Below, piece by piece: positions 46,392 through 55,109 of a stretch of DNA of 64,000 nucleotides (position 1 is its first letter; the number at the start of each line of letters is the position of its first letter). Below the pieces are notes generated by a model. It was not told the origin of the DNA and did no database searches. It saw only the letters and a list, made by a program, of their open reading frames with translations. The DNA comes from Pseudomonas sp. Os17 (GTDB lineage: Bacteria > Pseudomonadota > Gammaproteobacteria > Pseudomonadales > Pseudomonadaceae): the NCBI RefSeq assembly GCF_001547895.1, contig NZ_AP014627.1, positions 189,501 to 253,500 of the forward strand, written 5' to 3'. Position numbers and translations under genes: made by a program.

Positions 46392-48008
46392 TTACCACAC
46401 GCCGATCTGCACCAGCTTTTCGCTTTCCGGTTCGCCGTAGCGAAAACGCTGGCCACGCAGATCGATCTCTTCATGGCTGATGGTGGTGCGGCGTTTCAGG
46501 CCGCGCAGCCATTCCAGCAAGTACCCCAGGTGTTCTTCACGCACCGCGGCGTAGGCCGGGTCGGCCCCCAGGTCATGCAATTCCTGGGGATCGTTGTGCA
46601 GGTCGAACAGCTGCGGGCGGAAGCCGTCATAGGCCAGGTACTTCCAGCGTTCGCTGCGCACCATGGTCATGCGGCAACGGTCGATGGGCTGGCCCAGGCG
46701 CTCCCGGGCCGGGGCCTGGAAGGCGTAGTCGTATTCGCTGATGGCGTAGCGGCGCCAGTCCGGTGTCACGCCGTGCAGCAGCGGGATCAGCGAGCGGCCT
46801 TCCAGTCGGTGTTCGGCCCCCGGCAGGCCCAGGGCGTCGAGGAAGGTTGGCAGGGCGTCGATGGTTTCCACCAAGCGCTCATCCACCGTGCCACGGGTGA
46901 TATCCGCCGCTGCCCGCGGGTCACGGACGATCAGTGGCACGCCCACCGCTGGTTCCAGCAGGAACTCCTTTTCCCCCAGGTAGTGGTCGCCGAGGAAGTC
47001 GCCGTGGTCGCTGGTGAAGACGATCAGGGTGTCGTCCCAGCGGCCATTGCTCTGCAGGACATCCAACAGCCGGCCCAACTGGTCGTCCACCTGCTTGATC
47101 AGGCCCATGTAAGTGGGCACCACGTTCAGGCGCACTTCATCCCGGGAAAAGTTCAGGCTCTCTTCATGCTGGCGGAAGGCGGCGTAGACCGGGTGGTCGC
47201 TGAGCTGCCCGGGCGCGGCGCGCACCGCCGGAATGATCTGCCCGGGGCCATACAGGGCGTGGTACGGGGCCGGCGCGATGTAGGGCCAGTGCGGCTTGAT
47301 GTAGGACAGGTGCAGGCACCAGGGCTGCTCGCCCTGTTCGCCGATGAAGTCGATGGCGCGGTCGGTGGTGTAGACGGTTTCCGAATGGGCTTCGGCGACC
47401 CGGGCCGGCAGGTGAGCGTTGCGCATTTTCCAGCCGCTGAGGATCTGCCCCTGTTCGCCGGCCCCGGCGTTGGCCCAGTCGTGCCAGGGGTTGAGCCCGT
47501 CGTAGCCGAGGTTGCGCAGGTAATGGGTGTAGGGCGCGGCATCGCGCTTGTCGTCGAAGATCGGGTCGTCGGGGTAGATGCCGTCGTGGCGCAAGTAGGG
47601 CTCGAAGCCGACCTCGTTGAGCGCCTCGGCCTGGGGGCTGTCGGGGTCGATGGCCAGGCGCTGCAAGGCGTCGAGGTTGGGCGTGGCGTGGGTCTTGCCC
47701 ACCAGCGCGGTGCGGATGCCGTGGGGCCGCAGGTAGTCGCCCAGGGTCAACTCTTCCAGGGGCAGGGGCACGGCGTTCCAGGCCACCTGATGGCTGCTGA
47801 CATAGCGCCCGGTGTAGGCCGACATGCGCGACGGGCCGCAGATGGTGCCCTGGGTGTAGGCGCGGCTGAAGCGCACCCCGGCAGCGGCCAGGCGATCGAT
47901 GTTCGGGGTGTGCAGGTGTGGGTGGCCGTAGCACGAGAGGTAATCCCGGCGCAGCTGGTCGCACATGATGTAGAGCACGTTGCGCACGGGGGAAGGGGTA
48001 TTGGACAT
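46392..48008 (-). CDS. Sulfatase family hydrolase (PMH-like arylsulfatase)
   Basis: A 538-residue sulfatase distinct from AtsA. The active-site motif CGPSRMSAYTG has its Cys at position 57 and conforms to CxPSR, so it should be matured to formylglycine. Metal-binding residues are present (VLYIMCDQLRRDY, FTSDHGDFLGD). It resembles phosphonate monoester hydrolase and arylsulfatase members (HLSYIKPHWPYIAPAPYH, WDDTLIVFTSDHG), so its natural ester may not be an aryl sulfate. ATG 48008 is chosen; its site is weak. It is divergent in neighbourhood from nothing on its own strand, ending toward the atsK REP array. Confidence 0.87.
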   Translation of the reverse strand: MSNTPSPVRNVLYIMCDQLRRDYLSCYGHPHLHTPNIDRLAAAGVRFSRAYTQGTICGPSRMSAYTGRYVSSHQVAWNAVPLPLEELTLGDYLRPHGIRTALVGKTHATPNLDALQRLAIDPDSPQAEALNEVGFEPYLRHDGIYPDDPIFDDKRDAAPYTHYLRNLGYDGLNPWHDWANAGAGEQGQILSGWKMRNAHLPARVAEAHSETVYTTDRAIDFIGEQGEQPWCLHLSYIKPHWPYIAPAPYHALYGPGQIIPAVRAAPGQLSDHPVYAAFRQHEESLNFSRDEVRLNVVPTYMGLIKQVDDQLGRLLDVLQSNGRWDDTLIVFTSDHGDFLGDHYLGEKEFLLEPAVGVPLIVRDPRAAADITRGTVDERLVETIDALPTFLDALGLPGAEHRLEGRSLIPLLHGVTPDWRRYAISEYDYAFQAPARERLGQPIDRCRMTMVRSERWKYLAYDGFRPQLFDLHNDPQELHDLGADPAYAAVREEHLGYLLEWLRGLKRRTTISHEEIDLRGQRFRYGEPESEKLVQIGVW

Positions 48009-48116
48009 GGGGTTCACCGAGGGGAAGACAGGCGCGTTTTTTCGCCTCCGGCGGGGCCTCCCGGCAAGCGCATTTGCCGAATAGTTTTGATGCAGGGCGT
48101 GCATCGCTCAGGTCCT

Positions 48117-48233
48117 TGTAGCCGCTGCCGCAGGCGGCGATCGGCCGCGCAGCGGCCGCCGGGGATTTGCCGTGGATGGCCGGGGCGAGGACTGCGTCCT
48201 CGTTCGCAGCCTCGCAGGCTCGGCAGCGGCTAC
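48117..48233. repeat. Class B REP palindrome
   Basis: TGTAGCCGCTGCCGCAGGCG and the mirrored CGGCAGCGGCTAC end lie between the second sulfatase and the LysR gene. Confidence 0.85.
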
Positions 48234-48282
48234 GGGTGCAAGTGCAGGGGGCGAGTGTCGGGGCAGGACGCCAGTCAGGGGC

Positions 48283-49227
48283 TCAGACGGCGAGGTTGTC
48301 GAGGGACGGCAGCGCTTCGTCCTGTTCGTCGATGGCCTTGATCTCTTCGATCATCGCCGCCGCCAGGGGCGAGAGGCGGTAGCCGGCGCGGCTGACGATG
48401 CCATAGCGGGTGTAGAGCTCTTCCAGGTCGTCGGCCAGGCCGTCGATCTTCAGGCACACCAGTTCGCCCTTGGCGTTGTGCAACGCGTCGCTGTAGGAGC
48501 CGACGATGCCGATGGCGTCCGAGCGCAGCACCACCCCCAGCAGGCTGTAGCTGTTTTCGCATTCCACATTGGGCGTGAAGTCCGGCTTGCCGCAGAGGTC
48601 GACGATGACCTTGCGCAGGTTCGGCGGGCGGATGGTCACCGCCAGCGGGTAGCTCATCAGTTCGCTGGCGCTGACGCTGTCGCGCTGGGCCAACGGGTGC
48701 CCGGCGCGGCAGCAGAAATGCCATTTGCGCGGGCGCAGGCGCTGGGTCAGGTAATCCGGGTCGGCCTCGAAGTGGCGGGTGTCGGCCACGAAGAATTCGA
48801 ACTCTTCGCTGAGCAGGCGCTTGCTCAGGCTTTGCCAGTCATCCACCTGGAACTGCACCCGGGCCTTGGGGTAGCGCCCGATAAAGCTGCCGATGGCCCG
48901 GGGGATCAAGCCCGAGGCCGGCGCCGGGCCACAGCCGAAGCGCAACTCTCCCGCCTCCAGGCCATTGAACTGGCTGATCTCGTTGGCCATCTGCTGGGCC
49001 CCGCTGACCAGCCGACGCGCATGTTCCAGCAGTAACTGGCCCTGCTTGGTCGGGGCCAGGTCCTTGCGCCCGCGATCCACCAACTGGCAGCCGACGCTGT
49101 GTTCCAGGGCCTGGATGCTGCGGCTGAAGGCCGATTGCGAAAGGTTCACCGCCGCCGCGGCCGCGACAAAGCTGCGCTGTTCGGCGAGGGCGATGAAGTG
49201 ACGGAGCTGGCGCAGGTCGATATGCAT
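48283..49227 (-). CDS. LysR family regulator, sulfate-ester locus (paralogue 2)
   Basis: A 314-residue LysR regulator (MHIDLRQLRHFIALAEQRSF, SQSAFSRSIQALEHSVG) with the FGCGPAPA and ADTRHFEADP features shared with the regulator at 44012. It is divergent from the TonB-dependent receptor gene, which it probably controls, and lies upstream of the second sulfatase on the same strand. The duplicate regulators suggest that two parts of the sulfate-ester region answer to related but separate signals. SftR is the likely functional type. Confidence 0.88.
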   Translation of the reverse strand: MHIDLRQLRHFIALAEQRSFVAAAAAVNLSQSAFSRSIQALEHSVGCQLVDRGRKDLAPTKQGQLLLEHARRLVSGAQQMANEISQFNGLEAGELRFGCGPAPASGLIPRAIGSFIGRYPKARVQFQVDDWQSLSKRLLSEEFEFFVADTRHFEADPDYLTQRLRPRKWHFCCRAGHPLAQRDSVSASELMSYPLAVTIRPPNLRKVIVDLCGKPDFTPNVECENSYSLLGVVLRSDAIGIVGSYSDALHNAKGELVCLKIDGLADDLEELYTRYGIVSRAGYRLSPLAAAMIEEIKAIDEQDEALPSLDNLAV

Positions 49228-49381
49228 TTTTCACATAAAAAATATCGGGGAAATGCATTGGCTATGCATTAGGTCGACTCCTTATAAAGGCAATCTCTTA
49301 TGCAGTAAATCTTTGTAAAAACATAAATAAATAACTTTAAGGAATATACGAGGCTGTATATTTTCTGACCAGGAGCCGCCC
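49228..49381. promoter_or_regulatory. Divergent LysR/TonB-receptor promoter region
   Basis: The 154-bp gap contains AATGCATT with a second ATGCATT at 49251-49270, CTCTTAT at 49295-49301 and a run of AT-rich sequence before the receptor start. The ATGCAT pair mirrors the one between atsB and atsR, which suggests one regulator family for both. Confidence 0.45.
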
Positions 49382-51754
49382 ATGAGCCCGTTGTCCCTCG
49401 CTTCACCCCTCTCGCCCCGGCGGCTCAAGCGCCTGCCCCTGGCGCTGTTGCTGGCCGGCAGCGCGAGCTGGACGCCGACCTGGGCCGAAGACGCCCCGGC
49501 GCCGGATGCCGCGCCGGCCAAGAGCAGCGCCAGCAAGGCCAAGGCCGATGACGGCCAGTTGCAGACGGTGACCGTGACCGCCCGGCGCCGCGAGGAAAGC
49601 TCGCAGAACGTGCCCACGCCCATGAGCGTGGTGGGCGGCCAGGCCCTGGAGAGCCAGCGGGTGTACCGCATTCAGGATCTGCAGCAACTGGTGCCCAGCG
49701 TCAACGTCGCCTACATGCATGCGCGCCAGTCCAGCGTGTCGATCCGCGGCCTGGGCAACAACCCGGCCAGCGATGGCCTGGAAGGCAGCGTCGGGCTGTA
49801 CATCGACAACGTCTACCTGGGAAGGCCGGGGATGGCGGTGTTCGACCTGATGGACATCGAGCAGCTGGAAGTGCTGCGCGGTCCCCAGGGCACCCTGTTC
49901 GGCAAGAACACCACCGCCGGGGTGATCAACATCAGCACCCGGGCGCCGAGCTTCACCCCGGAACGCAGCATCGAAACCTCCCTTGGCGAGGACGGTTACT
50001 TCCAGACCAAGGGCACGATTTCCGGGCCGCTGACCGATGAGCTGGCCGGGCGTTTTTCCGCCTATCGCACCCGCAGCGACGGCGACATCAAGAACGAATT
50101 CGACGGCCATGACCTCAATGGCGGATCGCGCCAGGGCTTTCGCGGGCAACTGCTGTACAAGCCCAACGACAGCTTCAACCTGCGCTGGATCGGCGACTAC
50201 AACGAAGAGGATTCCAGCGCCGGCACCCGGGTGCTGTACAGCACCGGGCCGACCATCAACGGCACCAACGTCTACGAGTCCCGCGCGGCGGCGGCCGGGG
50301 CGACCCTGGTCAACGGATCGCACCGCAAGGTCAACCTGGACAACGACCAGCATGTCACGGTGTTCCAGGGCGGCACGTCCCTGGAGGCCAACTGGACCCT
50401 GCCCAGCGATTTCACCCTGACCTCGGTCAGTTCCTACCGCTGGTGGAACTTCACCCCGCGTAACGACGATGGCCTCAACGTGCCGGCCAGCTACAACGCC
50501 GGGGTGTCGGTGGAGGACAAGCAGTGGTCGCAGGAATTCCGCCTGGCCTCGCCCACTGGCGGCTTCTTCGACTACGTGCTGGGCGCCTACTACTTCGGCT
50601 CCGACCTGGACAACAAATCCTTCGCCTATTACGGGCCCAAGGCGGACATCTGGAACGGCACCCCGGCCGGGGCCCTGAGCAACGTCACCAGCATCGGCAA
50701 CGGGCATATCCAGACCAACAGTTTCGCCCTGTTCGCCCAGGGCACCTGGCACCTGACCGAGCGCCTGGATTTCACCGCCGGGCTGCGCGGCACCTACGAG
50801 GAAAAAAGCGCCTGGGTCAGCCGCAACGCGCCGCTGGGTGGCGCCGCGGTGGCCGGTGCCGCCGCCAACGCCCGTCGTGGCCGTGCCGGGGCCTATGATT
50901 CGGGCGACCTCAACCAGTACAGCACCAGCCCTTCGGGCCTGCTCAACCTCAGCTACCGCTTCACCGATGACCTGCTGGGCTACGCCACCCTGTCCCACGG
51001 CGAGAAGTCCGGCGGGGTCAACCTGGCGGTGGGCTCGGCGCCGACCGCCGGGGCCGACTCGCTGCTGATCGGCACCGAGCGCGCCAACAACGCCGAGCTG
51101 GGGTTCAAGAGCACCCTGTGGGACCGCCGCCTGCAACTCAACGCCAACCTATTCTGGACCCAGGTCAACGGCTACCAGACCAACGCCTACGACAATGCCA
51201 ACCGCGTGCAGTACCTGACCAACGCCGGGTCGGTGCGCTCGCGCGGGGTGGAAGTGGAAAGCACCCTGGTGCCGATCCGCGGCCTGACCCTGAACCTCAA
51301 CGGTTCCTACAACGACGTGCGCTACCTGTCCTACAAGGATGCGCCGTGCCCGCCGGAAGTCAGCCTGCGCCCGGGAGCACCGGCCTCCTGCGACCTCAGC
51401 GGCCACCAGGTGGTGGGCGCCTCGAAATGGATCGGCAACGCCAACGGCGAATACAAGTGGAACCTGGACAACGGCCTGGAAGAGTACGTCACCGCCAGCT
51501 ACGCCTTCCGCTCCAAGGCCGTGGGCACCGTGGAAGATTCCGCTTACGGGCAGATCCCCAGCTACGCCGTGGTCAACCTCTCCACCGGCCTGCGCGGCAA
51601 CTACGAACAGGGCCAGTGGGACGTCTCGCTGTGGCTGAAGAACGCCTTCGACAAGACCTACTACACCACCCTCTGGACTGCCGGCAACGGCGGTTACGAA
51701 GGCCTGCTGGGCACCCCGCGAACCCTGGGCGTGACCGGACGCTACGACTTCTGA
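49382..51754 (+). CDS. TonB-dependent outer-membrane receptor (SftP-like)
   Basis: A 790-residue receptor. A signal peptide (LPLALLLAGSASWTPTWA) is followed by a TonB box (LQTVTVTA), a plug domain (VPTPMSVVGGQALE to LRGPQGTLFGKNTTAG) and a long beta-barrel ending in aromatic residues (VTGRYDF). In P. putida the related SftP imports sulfate esters in the sulfur regulon. The position divergent from a LysR regulator and beside a sulfotransferase-like gene fits that. It needs the TonB-ExbB system seen at the window end or an equivalent. Confidence 0.85.
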   Translation: MSPLSLASPLSPRRLKRLPLALLLAGSASWTPTWAEDAPAPDAAPAKSSASKAKADDGQLQTVTVTARRREESSQNVPTPMSVVGGQALESQRVYRIQDLQQLVPSVNVAYMHARQSSVSIRGLGNNPASDGLEGSVGLYIDNVYLGRPGMAVFDLMDIEQLEVLRGPQGTLFGKNTTAGVINISTRAPSFTPERSIETSLGEDGYFQTKGTISGPLTDELAGRFSAYRTRSDGDIKNEFDGHDLNGGSRQGFRGQLLYKPNDSFNLRWIGDYNEEDSSAGTRVLYSTGPTINGTNVYESRAAAAGATLVNGSHRKVNLDNDQHVTVFQGGTSLEANWTLPSDFTLTSVSSYRWWNFTPRNDDGLNVPASYNAGVSVEDKQWSQEFRLASPTGGFFDYVLGAYYFGSDLDNKSFAYYGPKADIWNGTPAGALSNVTSIGNGHIQTNSFALFAQGTWHLTERLDFTAGLRGTYEEKSAWVSRNAPLGGAAVAGAAANARRGRAGAYDSGDLNQYSTSPSGLLNLSYRFTDDLLGYATLSHGEKSGGVNLAVGSAPTAGADSLLIGTERANNAELGFKSTLWDRRLQLNANLFWTQVNGYQTNAYDNANRVQYLTNAGSVRSRGVEVESTLVPIRGLTLNLNGSYNDVRYLSYKDAPCPPEVSLRPGAPASCDLSGHQVVGASKWIGNANGEYKWNLDNGLEEYVTASYAFRSKAVGTVEDSAYGQIPSYAVVNLSTGLRGNYEQGQWDVSLWLKNAFDKTYYTTLWTAGNGGYEGLLGTPRTLGVTGRYDF

Positions 51755-51820
51755 AACCCGGCTTCACGTATCTCGCGCCGGGTCTGCCGGCGCCCTTCGA
51801 CCTGAACAGGAGTGCTCGTC

Positions 51821-53170
51821 ATGCTGCGCGTCAAAAGCGTTTTGCCCTGGCTGATTGCCGCCAACCTGCTGGCTTCGGCGGTGCAGGCCGCCCCCAGCGT
51901 CTACCCCACCGGAGTGACCCGCTACGATCCGGCCAGGGCCTATAACCAGTACGTGATCTTCAGCGGCGCCGACAAACAGACGCACCTGATCGACATGAAC
52001 GGCAACGAGGTGAAGCACTGGCCGCAAGCCGGTTTCCCCTCGGCGATCATCGACCCGCAGCTGGTGAACGGCGAGCGCGGCCGGGTGCTGTTGCAGCTCA
52101 AGGACAAGGATCCCGGCCCCCTGGGTTCGGCGGGCAATGGCCTGGGCAACCAGAGCGTCGGCGAGCTGGACTGGAACGGCAAGGTGCTCTGGCAATGGGG
52201 CGACCAGGCCCCGGGCGGCGCCGCCCAGCAGCACCACGACCAGCGCCGCCTGGGCAACGGCAACACCCTGGTGCTGGCCAACAAGGTGCACAAGGTGGCG
52301 GGGTTCAAGGTGCCCCAGGTGATCGACGATGCGATCTATGAAGTCAGCCCCGACGGCCAGGTCAAATGGCAGTGGCTGGCCTCCGAGCACCTCAGGGAGT
52401 TCGGCTTTACCCCGGCGCAGTTGAAGCTGGTGTACGGCAGCGACAACCCGGACTACCTGCACATCAACAACCTCAGCGTGGTCGGCCCCAACCAGTGGTT
52501 CGACGGCGGCGATAAACGCTTCGCCCCGGACAACCTGCTGATCGATTCACGCAACGCCAACTTCATCGCCATCCTCGACAAGCACAGCGGCAAGGTGGTC
52601 TGGCGCCTGGGGCCGAACCTGGCGCCGATCAACCCCAAGACCGCGGCCAAGGTGCCGCGCCCGGTGGACCAGTTCGTCGGCCAGCATGACGCCCACATCA
52701 TTCCCGCCGGCTTGCCGGGCGCCGGGCACCTGCTGGTGTTCGACAACCAGGGCACGGCCGGCTACCCCTCGGTGCCTTTGGGGCTGATTGCCGGTTCCCG
52801 GGTGCTGGAGATCGACCCGATCAAGAACGAGATCGTCTGGCAGTACAGCGCCGCCAGTTCCCGGCAGCCGGGCTGGGCCTTCTACAGCTCGTTCATCAGC
52901 AGCGCGCGGCGTTTGCCCAACGGCAACACGCTGATCGATGAGGGCATGAACGGACGCTTCTTCCAGGTCACGGCTGGCGGCGAGATCGTCTGGGAATACG
53001 TCAGCCCCTACCTGGGCAAGGCCCCGGGCAGCGAGGCCGTCAGCAACTGGGTGTACCGCGCCTTGCCGGTGAGCTACGACTGGGTGCCCCAGGGCACACC
53101 GCGTTCGGAAACCGCGGTGAGTGTGCCGGAGTCGGGGCTGAAACCGGCCAGCGCCAGCGCGGGGATCTGA
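51821..53170 (+). CDS. Aryl-sulfate sulfotransferase family protein, periplasmic
   Basis: A 449-residue protein with a signal peptide (LPWLIAANLLASAVQA-AP). It has the arylsulfotransferase (AssT) beta-propeller pattern, with repeated strands (TLIDMNGNEVKHWPQA-like, VYEVSPDGQVKWQW, VLEIDPIKNEIVWQY) and HHDQRRLGNGNTLVLANK, LHINNLSVVG and the later HDAHIIPAG. AssT moves sulfate from phenyl sulfate to another phenol through a sulfo-histidine. CAGGAG precedes ATG 51821. It follows the TonB receptor and is probably co-transcribed, giving periplasmic chemistry for imported esters. Confidence 0.82.
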   Translation: MLRVKSVLPWLIAANLLASAVQAAPSVYPTGVTRYDPARAYNQYVIFSGADKQTHLIDMNGNEVKHWPQAGFPSAIIDPQLVNGERGRVLLQLKDKDPGPLGSAGNGLGNQSVGELDWNGKVLWQWGDQAPGGAAQQHHDQRRLGNGNTLVLANKVHKVAGFKVPQVIDDAIYEVSPDGQVKWQWLASEHLREFGFTPAQLKLVYGSDNPDYLHINNLSVVGPNQWFDGGDKRFAPDNLLIDSRNANFIAILDKHSGKVVWRLGPNLAPINPKTAAKVPRPVDQFVGQHDAHIIPAGLPGAGHLLVFDNQGTAGYPSVPLGLIAGSRVLEIDPIKNEIVWQYSAASSRQPGWAFYSSFISSARRLPNGNTLIDEGMNGRFFQVTAGGEIVWEYVSPYLGKAPGSEAVSNWVYRALPVSYDWVPQGTPRSETAVSVPESGLKPASASAGI

Positions 53171-53216
53171 GCTGGAGGCCGTGCCGTGGCTCGGCTTGGG
53201 TCGGGCTGGCGCCCTA

Positions 53217-53239
53217 GCGGGAGCAAGCTCCCTCGCCAC
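53217..53239. repeat. Class C REP core
   Basis: GCGGGAGCAAGCTCCCTCGC is the reverse form of the GTGGCGAGGGAGCTTGCTCCC element, the common short REP of the fluorescens group. The other copy is at 55799-55821. Confidence 0.85.
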
Positions 53240-53272
53240 CAATGAGGTGCGGGAGTTGCTCTGGGCTGGGCC

Positions 53273-53614
53273 TCAGAAGTAGAAGTACAGACCGGTATCC
53301 CGTTCCAGGGCCAGGCGATTCAGGGCGATGAGCCTGTGGATAAGTTCATCCTCCGCCGTCGCGGTCCGGGTGAGGATCGACAGCGCCGTGGCCAGGGCGG
53401 CCTGGCCCTGGATCGAGGCGTCTTCGTAGTCATCGATCAGGCTGCCCAGGGCGCGGTTCAGGCTCGGTAGCAGGTCGCTGCGGGACAGCAGCGCCCACTG
53501 CTCCGGGGACAGCGCCAGTTCCTCCAGGTCGCCCGGCAGGCATTGGTCCAGATCCAGGCGCTGCATGGCGGCCTTGCTGGTGGGCACCACTATCCATTTT
53601 TGCGGTGCGCTCAT
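53273..53614 (-). CDS. Hypothetical protein
   Basis: A 113-residue, largely helical protein without signal or motif that I recognise. Its start overlaps the end of the SUKH-like gene by 4 nt, so it is probably co-translated with it. It may be a partner or second immunity-type protein; this is inferred from position only. Confidence 0.55.
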   Translation of the reverse strand: MSAPQKWIVVPTSKAAMQRLDLDQCLPGDLEELALSPEQWALLSRSDLLPSLNRALGSLIDDYEDASIQGQAALATALSILTRTATAEDELIHRLIALNRLALERDTGLYFYF

Positions 53615-54039
53615 GGCTGCCACAGTTCGACAAAGGCCTTGAAGTCGGCGGCCACCGGGTAGCGGCTGGCACTGTCGGGATCGAAGATTTCCACCGCCAC
53701 GCCCGGGCTGTTGAAGTCCAGGCAGATCAGCAGGCCGCCGGCGTCCCGGGCAATCGGCAGGCAGCCTGCGGGCAGTCCCGGCACGCGGCCCGGACTGGCG
53801 TACCAGAGCAGGCTCCAGGGTTGGTTGCTCAGGCCGAACTCGAAGAACTCGCTGATGCAGGTGTAGTCGTTGCCATAGCGGAAGGTGCCGATCCCCGGGG
53901 TGGCGGCCTCGGCGTATTGCACCAGCTCCAGGTACAGCGACGGAAACTCAAGGCCGAGGCGTTGCTGCACCTGGGCGATCAGCTGTTCGTTCACCGCCGA
54001 TCCGGGTTCGATTTCCCAGGCAGTCCAGTCCAGGGGCAT
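53611..54039 (-). CDS. SMI1/KNR4 (SUKH) family protein, possible immunity protein
   Basis: A 142-residue protein with the SUKH pattern: IAQVQQRLGLEFPSLYLELV, then GTFRYGNDYTCISEFFEF and an acidic C-terminal FKAFVELWQP. SUKH proteins act as immunity proteins against nuclease or other polymorphic toxins in bacteria. No toxin gene is adjacent, so this may be an orphan immunity gene that protects against neighbours' toxins. The following gene overlaps it. Confidence 0.72.
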   Translation of the reverse strand: MPLDWTAWEIEPGSAVNEQLIAQVQQRLGLEFPSLYLELVQYAEAATPGIGTFRYGNDYTCISEFFEFGLSNQPWSLLWYASPGRVPGLPAGCLPIARDAGGLLICLDFNSPGVAVEIFDPDSASRYPVAADFKAFVELWQP

Positions 54040-54143
54040 GTTTGACCTGCGCCTTGTCGTTGAGGGGGCTGCGCCCGCGCGAGGGGGATCGGGCGGGCGG
54101 CGAGGGGCGATTGTAAGCGTGTCGCTTGGTGCGCGGTAGGCGC

Positions 54144-54809
54144 TTAGTTGCAGCTGTGGCCTTCGGGCAGGGTGACCGTGTATTTGCGCTGCACGCGGTT
54201 ACGGAAGTCCAGGTTGTCCAGGCTTTCCTGCACCAGGAAATCCTCGACCTTGGCGTCCTGGCAGTCCTCGTTATAGGACGAGGCCCGCAGCAGGAACACC
54301 GTGCGCCGGCTCTGCTCGTCCTTGGCCTTGATATTGAAGGTCGACAGGGTGGTGTAGCCGGTGCGCTCCGAGGAGCCGATGGCACGGTAGGACATCGTTG
54401 GGGTGCTGGTGCACACGGTCTGTTGGTTCTTGCCGGGCATGCACGTGGTTTTAGTGCTGCTGGGCACCTGGCCGTAGTCGGTGGCGGTGTAGCGGTAGCT
54501 GGTCTTTTTACTGCCCACGTCCAGGGCAATGTTCATGCGAAACGGCGGGTGGTTTTTCGGCAACGACGACTCGGTATACACCTGGGTGAAACCCATGCCG
54601 TGCAGGGCGGCGACCATGTCGCGCAAGTAGTAGCTGGCCTTGAGGCCCTGGGCGTCCTTGGCGCTGTTGACGGTCACCAGCACTGGAGCCTTGGGGTCGA
54701 AGTAATAGTCTTGGGCCGGGGTGGCGTCGATGGCCACTTCGAGTTTGTTGGCGCAGCCGGTCAAAAGCAGGACGAACAGAAACAGCGGGCAGAGCAGGTA
54801 GCGAGTCAT
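54144..54809 (-). CDS. Hypothetical lipoprotein
   Basis: A 221-residue protein with a lipoprotein signal (FVLLLTGC, Cys about 19). The mature part is beta-rich, with Thr/Ser-rich strands and two conserved Cys (TTCMPGKNQQTVC), and resembles unnamed Pseudomonas lipoproteins. No enzyme motif is visible. ATG 54809 gives a normal lipoprotein signal. Confidence 0.62.
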   Translation of the reverse strand: MTRYLLCPLFLFVLLLTGCANKLEVAIDATPAQDYYFDPKAPVLVTVNSAKDAQGLKASYYLRDMVAALHGMGFTQVYTESSLPKNHPPFRMNIALDVGSKKTSYRYTATDYGQVPSSTKTTCMPGKNQQTVCTSTPTMSYRAIGSSERTGYTTLSTFNIKAKDEQSRRTVFLLRASSYNEDCQDAKVEDFLVQESLDNLDFRNRVQRKYTVTLPEGHSCN

Positions 54810-54884
54810 GAATAAGCCAATGTGCAACGTGAGGAATGGATAAGGCTTTAACGATCGAGACTCGGTTCGAACAAACGCGGGGGG

Positions 54885-55100
54885 TTACGCAGGCTCGCTG
54901 GCCTGATACTCCAGCAGGTCGCCGGGTTGGCAGTCGAGTGCAGCGCAGAGTTTGTCCAGGGTCTCGATTTTCATCCCCTTGACCTTGCCATTTTTCAGCA
55001 ACGACAGATTCGCCTCGGTAATGCCCAGGATGGCGGCCAACTCTTTGGAGCGAATCTTGTTTTTAGCCATGACAACGTCAAGCCGAACGATAATGGTCAT
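54885..55100 (-). CDS. XRE-family helix-turn-helix protein (YozG-like)
   Basis: A 71-residue DNA-binding protein with a Cro/CI helix-turn-helix (SKELAAILGITEANLSLLKN, DKLCAALDCQPGDLLEY). Its gene follows the DUF2975 membrane gene by 9 nt and they are surely one operon, as in many bacteria where such a small regulator accompanies a DUF2975 protein. The in-frame ATG at residue 11 (MAKNKIRS) is a possible shorter start. Confidence 0.84.
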   Translation of the reverse strand: MTIIVRLDVVMAKNKIRSKELAAILGITEANLSLLKNGKVKGMKIETLDKLCAALDCQPGDLLEYQASEPA

Positions 55101-55109
55101 CTCATTGTT

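Noticed and set aside
46374..48341. A 655-codon plus-strand frame opposite the second sulfatase
   Set aside because: It begins in a REP element and the translation lacks known patterns; the minus-strand sulfatase is unmistakable.
49403..51136. A 577-codon minus-strand frame opposite the TonB receptor
   Set aside because: Shadow frame; the receptor has plug, barrel and signal peptide features.
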